DNA from: Sporosarcina sp. HYO08
Lineage (GTDB): Bacteria; Bacillota; Bacilli; Bacillales_A; Planococcaceae
Direction of reading: 5' to 3'
NCBI RefSeq assembly: GCF_001563475.1
Contig: NZ_LPUT01000023.1
Location: 124,001-188,000 of the forward strand
Length of the DNA stretch: 64,000 bases
A model generated the notes under the pieces. The model saw nothing but the letters and a program-made list of their open reading frames with translations. It was not told the origin of the DNA and did no database searches. Position 1 is the first letter of the stretch. Each line of letters opens with the position of its first letter. Below, in pieces: positions 18,205 through 27,237 of the stretch. Made by a program: the position numbers and the translations under genes.

Positions 18205-18960
18205 TCAAATTGTCGCACGCGGTACTGTTTGTATCAGCAATTCATTCACCCGTTCTACAAGGACGTGTTGGATCTGTTCGTGATATCCAAGACTTTCGCA
18301 TAAAATAAGTCGCTGGCCATTTAAGTTTTGCCGCTCAATTTTTTTCTCGATGCCATTCAGTAGAATTCCTGTAAATAGCAAATAGGGAATGACAAATACC
18401 TGCCTATTAGAAGCTTGTTGCAGTTTCAATAAAGCTTCTTCAAAACTAGGCTTTGCTCCGTAAAGAAAGCAGACATCAACAGCTTTAAAGGAATACTCAC
18501 TCTTAAGAAGTTGCGCAATCTTAGTCAAATCATGTTTGACTGCGGGGTCGCTACTCCCCCTTCCTACAAGTAACACATACGCATCTTCAGAAACTTCTAC
18601 ATTTTGTTCGATGACCCGTTCATACAAACTTGTAATGATTTTCGGGTGAATCCCGAACACTTTCCCATAAGTAAATTCAATATCCGGGTACAGGGTCTTC
18701 GCAACTTCAATTTCAAAGGGGATGTCTTCTTTAGCATGCTTTGCAGCTAATAATAGGATTGGAATGACAGCAATTTTGTTAGCCCCGCGCTCCACACAGT
18801 TTGCGATTCCTTCTATTATATTTGGTGCTGTCAACTCCAAAAAACAAACTTCTTGAATCGGTACATCGATCATCGGTTTACATTTCTCGATAAACTGGAT
18901 CGCTTCTTGAACACCTGCTTGCATTCGGCTTCCGTGTCCAACGAATAGAACTGCCTGCAT
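18205..18960 (-). CDS. sirB: Sirohydrochlorin ferrochelatase SirB (CbiX family)
   Basis: 251 aa with two CbiX-type halves: FVGHGSR near residue 6 and a second VLLVGRGSSD near residue 130. The His of GHGSR is the metal-binding residue of class II chelatases. It inserts Fe(II) into sirohydrochlorin to make siroheme. AAAGGAGGG lies ahead of the ATG. It is located between cobA and yezD in the sulfite reductase operon. Confidence 0.93.
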   Translation of the reverse strand: MQAVLFVGHGSRMQAGVQEAIQFIEKCKPMIDVPIQEVCFLELTAPNIIEGIANCVERGANKIAVIPILLLAAKHAKEDIPFEIEVAKTLYPDIEFTYGKVFGIHPKIITSLYERVIEQNVEVSEDAYVLLVGRGSSDPAVKHDLTKIAQLLKSEYSFKAVDVCFLYGAKPSFEEALLKLQQASNRQVFVIPYLLFTGILLNGIEKKIERQNLNGQRLILCESLGYHEQIQHVLVERVNELLIQTVPRATI

Positions 18961-19113
18961 ATGACTCCCTCCTTTCTATTACCCAGATTGCCAGTTTTCG
19001 GTAAACTTCATTGATTAAAGCGGAAGTGTCTGCCTGAAGCGGAATTAAAAGTGTTTCTGTCGTCCGACTCCTTTTAGAAAATTACGGGACAATCCCACTT
19101 CTGCTGAATTCAG
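18961..19113. other. Spacer between cobA and sirB with a weak dyad
   Basis: 153 bp with no gene. AGCGGAAGTG and CACTTCTGCT could pair over about 75 nt with one mismatch. No U-tract follows, so it is not a typical terminator; it could be an RNA processing signal or a degenerate intergenic repeat. Confidence 0.25.
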
Positions 19114-19902
19114 TTAAACAATGACTTCTCTCATCAAAATCTCTTCATTCAATCCTGATTTTTCAAACCATTGGATTTTGTCACGCAGTTTCACAACTTC
19201 TCCGACAATAATCATGCTCGGATTTTTTATTTCAGCTGTTTTCGCAATTCCAACAATTGTAGACAGCGTACCCGTAATCGTTTCTTGTGCTTCTGTCGTT
19301 CCCCAATGCACAAGTGCAACGGGTGTATTTTCCGGACGTCCATACTTTGTCAATTGTTCACAAATATAAGGCAAATTACCGACACCCATATAAATGGCTA
19401 ACGTGTCTACACCTTTGGCAAGATTTTCCCATTGAATGGAGTCACTTACCCCCTCTTTCATATGGCCCGTCACAATGGCGAAGCTGGACCCCAGATCCCG
19501 ATGGGTAACAGGAATTCCCGCATAAGCGGGAGCTGCAATCCCTGACGTAATCCCCGGAACCACTTCAAATGGGATTCCATGATCGGCAAGCACCTCGGCT
19601 TCTTCAGCGCCCCTTCCAAACACGAATGGATCACCGCCTTTTAACCGCGTCACCACTTTTCCTTGCTTCGCAAATTTCACTAAAAAATGATTGATCCTTT
19701 CTTGGATCATGGCATGGAACTTTGGGAGTTTCCCGCAATAAATCAATTCTGCCCCAGGCTTTGCATTCGAAAGCAACTCTTTGTTAATCAATCGATCATA
19801 TAGAATGACGTCAGCTTCCTGAATACATTTCAATCCTTTGACAGTAATTAGATCTATATCTCCAGGTCCTGCTCCGACTAGATAGACTTTTCCCAACTTC
19901 AT
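19114..19902 (-). CDS. cobA: Uroporphyrinogen-III C-methyltransferase
   Basis: 262 aa. Signature motifs of SUMT: KVYLVGAGPGDIDLITVKG at the N-terminus, VTRLKGGDPFVFGRGAEE and GITSGIAAPAYAGIPVTHR. It adds two methyl groups from SAM to uroporphyrinogen III to give precorrin-2, the first step to siroheme. Single-domain form, with the dehydrogenase and chelatase encoded separately (sirC, sirB). The ATG at 19902 with GAGAGG is preferred over the adjacent GTG at 19905. Confidence 0.95.
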   Translation of the reverse strand: MKLGKVYLVGAGPGDIDLITVKGLKCIQEADVILYDRLINKELLSNAKPGAELIYCGKLPKFHAMIQERINHFLVKFAKQGKVVTRLKGGDPFVFGRGAEEAEVLADHGIPFEVVPGITSGIAAPAYAGIPVTHRDLGSSFAIVTGHMKEGVSDSIQWENLAKGVDTLAIYMGVGNLPYICEQLTKYGRPENTPVALVHWGTTEAQETITGTLSTIVGIAKTAEIKNPSMIIVGEVVKLRDKIQWFEKSGLNEEILMREVIV

Positions 19903-19935
19903 CACTTCCTCTCAACGCTTGGCGTTCAATCCCTC

Positions 19936-21084
19936 TCACAAAAGAACTGACTCACTTTGTAAACCGTCAATCAGTACATCTATTACTTCCGAACGGCTAA
20001 ATGTCGCTGGTGGCTTTTCTCCATTTCTTAGCATCTCTCTTACTCTCGTACCCGACAAAATCACATGTTGACTCACATCATGTGGGCAAGTTTTCGCCGT
20101 TGCCATACTGTCACATTGAGTGCAGTAGAAACTATGTTCAAAAAACAGCAATGTAAGATCAAGTTCCTCTTTTGTAAAATTGCTGAATATTTTTTGCGCA
20201 TCATATGTGCCATAATAATTACCTACGCCTGCATGGTCGCGTCCGACTATAAAATGTGTACAACCAAAGTTCTTTCTGACAATTGCATGGAAGACAGCTT
20301 CTCTTGGTCCTGCATAGCGCATTGCCGCTGTAAATACACCTAAAAACACATGGTTTTTTGCGTAATAGTTTTCTAGCAATACTTCATAACTTTTCATGCG
20401 GACATCGGCTGGAATATCATCTGACTTTGTTTCACCTACTAATGGATTCAGAAATAATCCATCCACAATTTCCAATGCAGACTTTTGAATATACTCATGT
20501 GCCCTATGGACCGGATTCCGCGTTTGGAAGCCGACGACTGTGTTCCATCCGAGCGCTTGAAATTGTTTTCTTGTTTCAGCAGGATCAAAATGATAACCGG
20601 AAAACTCATCCAATGGACGACGCTTAACGAGGGTGATCGGTCCACCCAAGTAGACATTTGGACGTTCGAACAACTTCTTCACACCAGGGTGTTGTCGGTC
20701 TGTTGTTTTGTAAACCAATTCAGCTTCCTTCTTTTTATTCGGCATAAATTTATCCAATACTTCCAACACTCCGTAGATGACACCGTCTTTTACCAACTTC
20801 ACGATGCTACCAATGTTGATTTGCGCGGCATTCGACTCTGTCGTAGGCAGCGTAATCGGAATCGTCCACGGCTCTCCTGTCGCTAATCTCATATTATGAA
20901 CGACTGCATTGTAATCTGCTTCTGTAAGAAATCCATCTAACGGACTGTATGCGCCCGTTCCAATCAAATCTAAGTCACTGATTGCAATTTCATCCAATTC
21001 AACTGTTGGGGTAAATCCATTGATTTGATAGCTGGGATTCCAGCGATTAATCAATTTTCCTCCATGCGGTTTACTTAAACTCAT
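19936..21084 (-). CDS. sat: Sulfate adenylyltransferase
   Basis: 382 aa from the ATG at 21084, which has a strong GGAGG site; an ATG eight codons upstream has none. Opens [15 protein letters not shown]. Active-site motifs [12 protein letters not shown] (nucleotidylyltransferase HxGH-like) and [11 protein letters not shown] are present, plus the [17 protein letters not shown] zinc-site-like Cys cluster of bacterial homodimeric enzymes. It forms adenylyl sulfate (APS) from ATP and sulfate; cysH lies directly upstream. Confidence 0.97.
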   Translation of the reverse strand: MSLSKPHGGKLINRWNPSYQINGFTPTVELDEIAISDLDLIGTGAYSPLDGFLTEADYNAVVHNMRLATGEPWTIPITLPTTESNAAQINIGSIVKLVKDGVIYGVLEVLDKFMPNKKKEAELVYKTTDRQHPGVKKLFERPNVYLGGPITLVKRRPLDEFSGYHFDPAETRKQFQALGWNTVVGFQTRNPVHRAHEYIQKSALEIVDGLFLNPLVGETKSDDIPADVRMKSYEVLLENYYAKNHVFLGVFTAAMRYAGPREAVFHAIVRKNFGCTHFIVGRDHAGVGNYYGTYDAQKIFSNFTKEELDLTLLFFEHSFYCTQCDSMATAKTCPHDVSQHVILSGTRVREMLRNGEKPPATFSRSEVIDVLIDGLQSESVLL

Positions 21085-21290
21085 TACAATTCCTCCATTT
21101 TTAATCATTTTATAATTGAGTCAATTTCATCATTAGAAAAGCGGCATTGAAATCCGAACAAACTTGGTTTCCGCTCCAATCAATGCAACTAGAATTTTTT
21201 ACTGACAAATGATTTAACATAATAAAATATGAACGCTTGCACTTTGATCCGAATAAACGGTTATGAAATTCCACCTACTTCAGCGCAAAC

Positions 21291-22001
21291 TCAAATTGTA
21301 TGCAAGCCGCATTCTGTTTTCGATTGATTTTCCCAGCGGCCAGACCTTGAACCTGTTGTCATATCACCTGTCGATGTACATGGGGCACAGCCAATACTCG
21401 GATATCCCCTGTCGTGAAGCGCATTATACGGCAATTGATTTTTTTTAACATATTCCCAAATATCTTTCCAAGTCCAATGGATGAGCGGACAAACTTTGAC
21501 TGATTGGAAATTTTCATCTTTATTGATAAAGTTTGTCTGGCTTCGTGTCGGTGATTGTTCACGTCTAAGACCCGATAGCCAAGCTGTCGCACTACTCAAC
21601 GTTTCCCTAAGCGGCACCACTTTCCTATAATGGCAACAGCGGTTCGGTTGCCTTTCCCATAATCGGTCACCATATTTTTGAGCTTGTTCTTCAACCGTCA
21701 AGGCTGGCTGCTTCATTTCAATATTCAAATATGGGTAATGTTGCTTCACTTTTTCTATAAGTTCGTATGTTTCTTGAAAATGCAACCCGGTATCTAAAAA
21801 TACAACTTTGGCATCCGGATTGAATTGTGATATTAAATCGATCATCACAATTCCTTCCACTCCAAAACTACATGCATATACGAGCTCGTCGCCATATTCT
21901 TGATACGCCCATCGTAGAACAGATAGCGCGCCTTTTGACGCATCGTTTATAGAAAAACGATGGCTTTCTTCTACCCATGAGTCGTACGTCAATTTCGCCA
22001 T
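21291..22001 (-). CDS. cysH: Adenylyl-sulfate / phosphoadenylyl-sulfate reductase CysH
   Basis: 236 aa. YACSFGVEG (P loop of the PAPS reductase fold), [20 protein letters not shown], and the catalytic ECGLH near the C-terminus. It has both Cys pairs that bind a [4Fe-4S] cluster in APS reductases (RCCHYRK and GCAPCT), so it should accept APS directly. That matters because the upstream APS kinase gene is broken. AGGAGG is six bases before the ATG at 22001. Promoter TTGTGA-17-TATTAT lies at 22027-22055. Confidence 0.95.
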   Translation of the reverse strand: MAKLTYDSWVEESHRFSINDASKGALSVLRWAYQEYGDELVYACSFGVEGIVMIDLISQFNPDAKVVFLDTGLHFQETYELIEKVKQHYPYLNIEMKQPALTVEEQAQKYGDRLWERQPNRCCHYRKVVPLRETLSSATAWLSGLRREQSPTRSQTNFINKDENFQSVKVCPLIHWTWKDIWEYVKKNQLPYNALHDRGYPSIGCAPCTSTGDMTTGSRSGRWENQSKTECGLHTI

Positions 22002-22026
22002 CACAATCCTCCTTTGATCGTAATAA

Positions 22027-22055
22027 ATAATAGGGAGTTTAAATTTTCGTCACAA
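22027..22055 (-). promoter_or_regulatory. Candidate sigma-A promoter of the cysH operon
   Basis: On the minus strand TTGTGA (22050-22055), a 17-nt spacer, then TATTAT (22027-22032), 26 nt before the cysH ATG. It lies downstream of the terminator at 22100-22142, which suggests cysH-sat-cobA-sirB-yezD-cysJ-cysI is a transcription unit separate from the permease and cysC. No S-box riboswitch was recognised. Confidence 0.55.
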
Positions 22056-22099
22056 TAAACACTGCTTGGTAGAGTTAATATTCCGTCATTTAACCTCAT

Positions 22100-22142
22100 A
22101 AAAAATAGGCGACTTTAACCAACCATCGATTAAAATCGCCTC
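22100..22142 (-). terminator. Strong terminator between cysC and cysH
   Basis: AGGCGATTTTAA / TTAAAGTCGCCT stem with a T run on the minus strand. It lies about 185 nt past the cysC stop. Sequence between it and cysC (22143-22324) is AT-rich with no gene seen. Confidence 0.8.
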
Positions 22143-22324
22143 TAATTTGTTTAGTCAGCGAATAAGATTCAGTTTTTAGCGTTACTCCTGTTGTTTTTTA
22201 GTTTTTCAATAAACGCTTGGTCAGCCAAAATAGATTAATATCATACTATACTTACTAATCCTATAAGCCAAGTAGGTTTTAAAGTTTAGTTTCATAATTT
22301 TTTTAATATGGCAATAGTTATCAC

Positions 22325-22956
22325 TTAGATATAGTTATTAACTACCAAATAGTCAACAATGACATTCACAGATTCCTCGACGCTTAACCGATTCGTATCA
22401 ATCTTGATTTCCGGATCATCCGGTTCTTCGTAAGGCGCGTCGATTCCTGTGAAACCTTTGATTTCACCTAATCTCGCTTTCTTATACAGCCCTTTTGGAT
22501 CGCGTTCCTCACATGTTTCCAAACTTGCTTCCACGTAAATTTCTATGAATTCTCCTTTTTCCACAAGATCTCTTACTTGCTCGCGGTCTTCACGATACGG
22601 TGAGATAAAAGCAGTCAATGTTAATAAACCTGCATCGATCATTAGTTTCGATACTTCACCAATTCTTCGAATATTTTCTGTCCGATCCTCCTGGCTAAAG
22701 CCTAAATTCTTATTTAAACCAAATCGCACATTATCTCCATCAAGCCGATATGTACGAATTCCCCTTTCATATAGAGCCGCTTCTAATGCTACTGAAATGG
22801 TAGATTTTCCTGATGCAGATAGTCCAGTGAACCATAAAATCGCACTGCGATGCCCATTTAATTGCTGTCGATCTGCTCTTGATGCCCATTTAATTGCTGT
22901 CGATCTGCTCTTGTCACTTCTGATTCATGCCATACGATATTTGTAGATTTTGTCAT
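22325..22956 (-). pseudogene. cysC: Adenylyl-sulfate kinase gene, frameshifted by a 32-bp tandem duplication
   Basis: AGGAGG and an ATG at 22956 open [20 protein letters not shown], a normal CysC N-terminus. The 32-bp segment encoding [10 protein letters not shown] is then duplicated exactly (22881-22912 and 22849-22880), which shifts the frame and ends translation after 32 codons. The rest (P loop [43 protein letters not shown]) is intact in the shifted frame but has no start codon before the P loop. Removing one unit leaves exactly 600 nt, a 199-aa CysC. Product would phosphorylate APS to PAPS. Lies 12 bp after the permease ORF. Confidence 0.92.
22849..22912. repeat. Perfect 32-bp tandem duplication inside cysC
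   Basis: GATGCCCATTTAATTGCTGT followed by CGATCTGCTCTT occurs twice head-to-tail with no mismatch (22849-22880, 22881-22912). The unit is not a multiple of three. Confidence 0.97.
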
Positions 22957-22968
22957 TTTCTTATCCTC

Positions 22969-24747
22969 CTAAAACCACACATTATAAATAACTACAAGCG
23001 ATGTCACCATCACTAAAAAATTAAGGGGTGTTCCGACTTTCACATAATCTATAAATTTGTAACCACCTGGACCGTAAACTATCAAGTTTGTTTGATAGCC
23101 AATCGGGGTAATAAAACTGGCCGAAGCTGCAATTGCAATCAAAACTGCAAATCCAATCGGATCAAGTTCAAGTGTGTTCGCCAATTCCAATCCAATCGGT
23201 AACATTAAAGCTGCCGCTGCGCTATTTGTAATGAATTCGGTAAATATACTTGTGATTAAATACATAATTACTAGTATTCCAATTGTTCCAATCGGATTTC
23301 CGACAGCAATCAAACCGGAAGAAATGACGTCTGCCAAACCCGTTTTAGTCATCGCCACGCCGATTCCGAGTGAACTTGCAATGATGAGCAGCACATCATA
23401 TTGCATATTTCTTCTTATCTCTTCTGCACTGACCACTTTCATCACAAGCATTAAGACAACTGCTAATGCCATGGCTTTCAGCATCGTCAACCAACCTATT
23501 GATACGAAGATAATCATCGTGACTAAAAGTAAAATTGCACTCCAGGATTTCCAAGATTTTTGTTTCAATATTTGTGGCATATCCAAAGGTGAAACAACGT
23601 AAAAGTCATTGGACTGTTCATACTTACTCATAAAATCCACACCCGCTAATAAGAGCAGTGAATCTCCAGGCTTTAAAATAATGTCGCCAACTTTCCCTTG
23701 GATGCGTTCATTGTGACGATGGATAGCAATAACTCCTGCATCGTATCGCGATCGAAACTGCGCTTGTTTAAGTGACTTGGACAATAGTCCCGATTGGTGT
23801 GAAACAACTGCTTCAATTAAATAGGTGCTTCCGTTTTTAAGGTCATCGAGATCCAAGTCTGTTCCAGTTCTCAATTCCAAACCTTTTATATTTTGTAATT
23901 CCGCTATTGTCAATATTTTACCGGAAAATATTAAACGATCACTGGCTTGTATGATTGTTGAATCCCGGACAGGAGAAACCCTTTCTTTCTTTCGAATGAT
24001 TTCCACTAAATACAAGCCATTCAACTCTCTCAATCCTGCTTTCTTGACACTTTGGTTTACGTATTGAAAAGATGATTCGACATTCATTTCTGCAATATAC
24101 TCTTTCGCATCTTCTTTCACTCGCTGGCGAAACCCTTTATGATTAGGAAGCAATTTCTTCCCCACTGTGAACAAGTAAAGAAGCCCGACAATCGTAACAG
24201 GTATTCCAACAACCGTTATTGTAAACATCGAAAAGCCATCGAGGCCATAATCCAATAACATTCCATGTATAACAAGGTTCGTTGCTGTCCCCATAAGCGT
24301 AATTGTTCCGCCTAAAATGGTGGCATACGATAGAGGAATCAAAAATTTTGAAGGGGAAATCCCCCGCTTCTCACACCAATTTTTAATAATCGGTGTAAAC
24401 GTCACAACGATTGGTGTGTTATTGAGAAAAGCTGAAATCATTGATATTGGTACTAGAAATCGCACCATTGCGCCTGAGTAGCTTTGACTTTTTTCCAACC
24501 ATCTTTCCGTGACATGATCAATCACCCCACTTTTTTGCACAGCCCCCGCAACAATGAAAAGGAGCGCAATGGTTAACATTCCTTCGTTAGAAAATCCGCT
24601 AAGTGCTTCTTTCGCCGTTAAAATGTCTGACACCAAAAATATGACCAAGACTGAAAACATGATCATCCCTGGTCTTGCCACTTCTAAAATCAAGCAAGCG
24701 AGCATGCCTATAATCAGTGTGAGCACCAAAATCATTTCCCATGACAT
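22969..24747 (-). CDS. SLC13/DASS-type anion permease with two TrkA-C domains
   Basis: About 592 aa. Two Na+/anion symporter halves (about ten or more membrane segments) flank two cytoplasmic RCK_C/TrkA-C domains near residues 205-375 (GLYLVEIIRKK..., DIILKPGDSLLLLAG). Motifs NNTPIVVTFTPI and ITNSAAAALMLPI match the paired SNT-like signatures of this family. Position directly before cysC suggests sulfate (or other sulfur oxyanion) uptake; substrate is inference. Start ATG 24747 or GTG 24750, with GGAG upstream. Confidence 0.88.
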   Translation of the reverse strand: MSWEMILVLTLIIGMLACLILEVARPGMIMFSVLVIFLVSDILTAKEALSGFSNEGMLTIALLFIVAGAVQKSGVIDHVTERWLEKSQSYSGAMVRFLVPISMISAFLNNTPIVVTFTPIIKNWCEKRGISPSKFLIPLSYATILGGTITLMGTATNLVIHGMLLDYGLDGFSMFTITVVGIPVTIVGLLYLFTVGKKLLPNHKGFRQRVKEDAKEYIAEMNVESSFQYVNQSVKKAGLRELNGLYLVEIIRKKERVSPVRDSTIIQASDRLIFSGKILTIAELQNIKGLELRTGTDLDLDDLKNGSTYLIEAVVSHQSGLLSKSLKQAQFRSRYDAGVIAIHRHNERIQGKVGDIILKPGDSLLLLAGVDFMSKYEQSNDFYVVSPLDMPQILKQKSWKSWSAILLLVTMIIFVSIGWLTMLKAMALAVVLMLVMKVVSAEEIRRNMQYDVLLIIASSLGIGVAMTKTGLADVISSGLIAVGNPIGTIGILVIMYLITSIFTEFITNSAAAALMLPIGLELANTLELDPIGFAVLIAIAASASFITPIGYQTNLIVYGPGGYKFIDYVKVGTPLNFLVMVTSLVVIYNVWF

Positions 24748-24794
24748 CACCAGCCTTCTCCTTTCTTTTATCATCATTCACTGATGATCGGAAA

Positions 24795-24849
24795 ACAAAA
24801 AAGCATCCTTCTAAGCGACACGAAAAGATCGCTTGGAAAGATGCCTTTA
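24795..24849 (-). terminator. Terminator-like hairpin in the permease leader
   Basis: Transcript sequence AAGGCATCTTTCCAAGCGA ... TCGCTTAGAAGGATGCTTTTTT folds into a stem with a U run, placed about 45 nt downstream of the likely transcription start and 48 nt before the permease start codon. This is where an attenuator would sit. No known riboswitch core was recognised around it. Confidence 0.6.
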
Positions 24850-24888
24850 GTTGACTAATCAGCATGCATATTATACCTGTTAGTCCCC

Positions 24889-24917
24889 AATATACATCAT
24901 GAAAAACACAGTGTCAA
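24889..24917 (-). promoter_or_regulatory. Sigma-A promoter of the permease-cysC unit
   Basis: TTGACA (24912-24917) and TATATT (24889-24894) on the minus strand with an exact 17-nt spacer. A second TATAAT lies 12 nt downstream. Transcription would run through the leader hairpin into the permease gene. Confidence 0.65.
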
Positions 24918-25585
24918 CAGCATTTCCGCAAATAATACACTATACCTATAAACTTACTCGGGATAGTGCGATTCCGACTGTCTTTTTTTGAAAGTCCTTC
25001 TCACTTCGGGGAACGGTAAAATATTTAGTTACATTTATGGTGAATTTCATTTATAAAGAGAATCAATTTCATAATTGCCGTTTATAAAAATGCGTAGAGT
25101 TACCGTTCGAAAATAAGTAGAAATAAATAGAAACCCTACCTAACGCGAAGGCAAGAACGGTGTCCCCTCCACGATTCACATGAGAGACTTTCACTCCCAC
25201 ATAAAAGGTTTATAGATACGTCACACAGTTATCTATTGACTTCTGAGGACCAGCGTACCGCTGCCTTGATGGGTAATCCAATACCTGTTCTTTTTACTAG
25301 GTTGTTGCCGTAGAACAGCGATTTCATGGGCACACTTTCTTCCTTACAGGTTCAGTGTGGCATTGCCACCGCTAGACAACGTGTTTAAACTCTATATAAG
25401 GCATAAATCTTGGCGTGATTTTCATGTCCTTGCGCAATATAAAAAGAACGCTCCTGATTTGGAACGTTCTCAAATAATAGATTTGGAGTACATTTTGGGG
25501 TACGTAGTCTTACGCATCGTTTTCGAGTGTGTAAAATGAAACATAAAACATCTAACAAACATTGACACAACAACGTTTCTGCAAT
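24918..25585. other. Long non-coding, decayed stretch
   Basis: Nearly 670 bp with no convincing gene. It carries short dyads, e.g. AGAACGCTCC/GGAACGTTCT at 25443-25471, and at about 25140-25400 sequence that reads like the decayed end of a mobile element (see separate entry). The left part (24918-25130) is AT-rich with nothing recognisable. Confidence 0.5.
25140..25400 (-). mobile_element. Possible remnant of the 3' end of an IS200/IS605 (tnpB-type) element
   Basis: On the minus strand a stretch around 25230-25310 reads VKRTGIGLPIKAAVRWSSEV before a stop, followed by compact hairpins (ATAGATA/TATCTAT; GGGAG-TGAAAGT-CTCTC). To me this resembles the region at and after the 3' end of tnpB genes. 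No intact transposase, target site or second end is visible. The match is from memory only and could be wrong. Confidence 0.3.
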
Positions 25586-25616
25586 AAAAAAACACTCGTT
25601 TTTTGCACGAGTGTTA
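25586..25616 (-). terminator. Terminator of the ypjP-like gene
   Basis: AACACTCG / CGAGTGTT stem with a T run, overlapping the stop codon region of the upstream gene on the minus strand. Confidence 0.85.
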
Positions 25617-26195
25617 GGATAACCATTTTGGCGGTGTATTTTTGGACCAATAAATTTCACCTAAAGCATAATGTTTAACATAATCATCTTCCGCAACATG
25701 ATAATGGAAGTTGAAAAAGTAACCATCTTGTGGACGCTTTTCGGTTCTCACATGGAATCGGATGACATCTTTTCTCGTTTCTTTGTCGTACACATGGAAA
25801 ATCTTTTCCGCGTAGCCGCCAGCCGGTCTTTCTGTGATTGCAAGTCTGCGTTTATGTAGGTCCGCATCCGTAAGTGTCATGCCAATCGCTTCTTCGATTT
25901 TCGGAAAAATCACTTCATCAAACTGGGTTTCAATGACTGGGCCAATTTTAGTGCCAAACTTCATATAAGACATTTCTTTCGCGGCTGACACGAGATCCTC
26001 CTGGGAGGTCGTTTCCTCCTGCACTGTTTCCGCAAAATCCAGCGTATAATCCGATTTAGCGATCGAAGGCTGATCCGCTTGTTTCGCATCATCTTTTCCA
26101 TGCAAGGTTGTCCAAAATTCATGGCTCGGTGAAATGACGCCCAGCGTCAAAAATGCCACCGCGGCAATAAGCGTTTTTTGTAACCATTTTTTCAT
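25614..26195 (-). CDS. YpjP family exported protein
   Basis: About 193 aa. The N-terminus is a signal or anchor (MKKWLQKTLIAAVAFLTLGVISPSH), followed by an acidic linker and a conserved part with SYMKFGTKIGPVIETQFDEVIFPKIEE and the C-terminal FNFHYHVAEDDYVKHYALGEIYWSKNTPPKWLS. That ending and the 'FG.kI.PVIe..f...ilPkie' block match Bacillales YpjP, of unknown function. Four Met codons in a row allow several starts; 26195 has AGGTG six bases upstream. It is monocistronic. Confidence 0.8.
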   Translation of the reverse strand: MKKWLQKTLIAAVAFLTLGVISPSHEFWTTLHGKDDAKQADQPSIAKSDYTLDFAETVQEETTSQEDLVSAAKEMSYMKFGTKIGPVIETQFDEVIFPKIEEAIGMTLTDADLHKRRLAITERPAGGYAEKIFHVYDKETRKDVIRFHVRTEKRPQDGYFFNFHYHVAEDDYVKHYALGEIYWSKNTPPKWLS

Positions 26196-26335
26196 CATCA
26201 TCACCTGCCATTAGCATTTTTTCACAACCGTCACATATTGGAACGAAAAAGAATAGAAATGGTTTCATAATTCTTACTTTCATTGTACAATAAAAATGTA
26301 GATAAATGTTGACCGTTTTTAAGGAGGGTTCCCAA

Positions 26336-26407
26336 ATGGAATTAGTAGTTGGAATCGGTATGCTCGTATTAGTCCTTTACTTGAGCTCACTTAGCTTTAC
26401 CCACTAA
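26336..26407 (+). CDS. 23-aa single-span membrane peptide
   Basis: Reads MELVVGIGMLVLVLYLSSLSFTH: one hydrophobic helix. It has an ideal ribosome site (AAGGAGGG, 5 nt before the ATG) and is followed three bases later by a perfect terminator hairpin, so the whole short transcript appears dedicated to this peptide. A possible promoter TTCATA-16-TACAAT precedes it. I do not recognise a family. Could be a regulatory membrane microprotein or a type I toxin-like peptide; no antisense RNA is evident. Confidence 0.65.
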   Translation: MELVVGIGMLVLVLYLSSLSFTH

Positions 26408-26409
26408 TT

Positions 26410-26450
26410 AAAAAGATCCAACACTCATTGATAGAGTGTTGGATCTTTTC
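26410..26450. terminator. Bidirectional terminator
   Basis: AAAAGATCCAACACTC / GAGTGTTGGATCTTTT, a perfect 16-bp stem, lies between the 23-aa gene (+) and the convergent methyltransferase gene (-) and can serve both. Confidence 0.92.
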
Positions 26451-27237
26451 ATTTCGATAATCGTCCGTAATGAAATTTCGAAGTTGGCCGGATCGTTCGT
26501 TCCAGTTTAAATAGGTCAAAAGCTGGAGAGTCGAATCGATCTTTGACGACAATGCGCCGCTTACAAACCCGCAACGCCTGTTCAACCCATTCCGCTGTCA
26601 GCCGCTGATCCATTCCGACCGTCCGAAGCGGTGTGAAGTTTGACGATTCTTCGATCGGTTGATGAAACATAGGATCTATGTACACAACGTCCCATGCAGC
26701 TTCTGGCTGCTGCCTTAAAAAATCAATGGCCTCTGACTGAATGACTTCAATCCGATCCATTGCCCCCACTAGTTCTTCGAATTTCGCTGGAAAAGTTTTG
26801 AGTCCGGTCGCAGTGATAAATGCAACATCCGGATCTCCTTCGATGCCGAGCACTTTCCCGCCTGTCCCGACTGTAAAAGATGCAAGGATGCTATCTGAAG
26901 CAAGTCCAAGTGTACAATCGAGAAATGTATCACCAGTTCGAAGCCCACATGCCTCGATCATTGGATCACTTTCTCCGTTCAGCAGTCGTTTCAAACGAAA
27001 AGCAGCCGAGTTCGGATGGAAAAAGAACGGTTCTTTCATGCCGATTCGATATAACTCATAGCGATTCTTTCCCGCAACAAGTACATCCGACTCGTATTGT
27101 TGCTGTAGCTGAGCAACAGATCGTTTATGCCGCTCGATCATTGGATAGTGAAGCTTTTCGGCGGCTGTTTGGGCAAGCAGGCGGGAATGATCATCCGGTC
27201 TCCCGCCAGTTGTCACGATCGTACTCACTTCGCACAA
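26449..27237 (-). CDS. Class I SAM-dependent methyltransferase, YpiP-like
   Basis: 262 aa. A less conserved N-terminal 75 residues precede the Rossmann-type domain: TGDTFLDCTLGLASDSILAS (motif I), KVLGIEGDPDV (acidic loop), DVVYIDPMFH (motif IV-like DPMF) and RRIVVKDRFDSP. The DPMF motif and fold suggest an RNA or base methyltransferase related to RsmJ; the substrate is not established for YpiP. Its start overlaps the end of brxA by 13 bp, so both genes are one transcript. Confidence 0.82.
   Translation of the reverse strand: MCEVSTIVTTGGRPDDHSRLLAQTAAEKLHYPMIERHKRSVAQLQQQYESDVLVAGKNRYELYRIGMKEPFFFHPNSAAFRLKRLLNGESDPMIEACGLRTGDTFLDCTLGLASDSILASFTVGTGGKVLGIEGDPDVAFITATGLKTFPAKFEELVGAMDRIEVIQSEAIDFLRQQPEAAWDVVYIDPMFHQPIEESSNFTPLRTVGMDQRLTAEWVEQALRVCKRRIVVKDRFDSPAFDLFKLERTIRPTSKFHYGRLSK

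Noticed and set aside
22005..22324. S-box (SAM) riboswitch ahead of the cysH operon
   Set aside because: None of the conserved S-box sequence or its multi-helix layout could be found; only a plain terminator and a promoter are visible.
24599..24865. A long minus-strand frame starting MLISQLKASFQ in the permease leader, with two Cys codons, as a cysteine-sensing leader peptide
   Set aside because: No ribosome site before the ATG, and the frame simply continues into the permease gene in another phase; chance openness is more likely.
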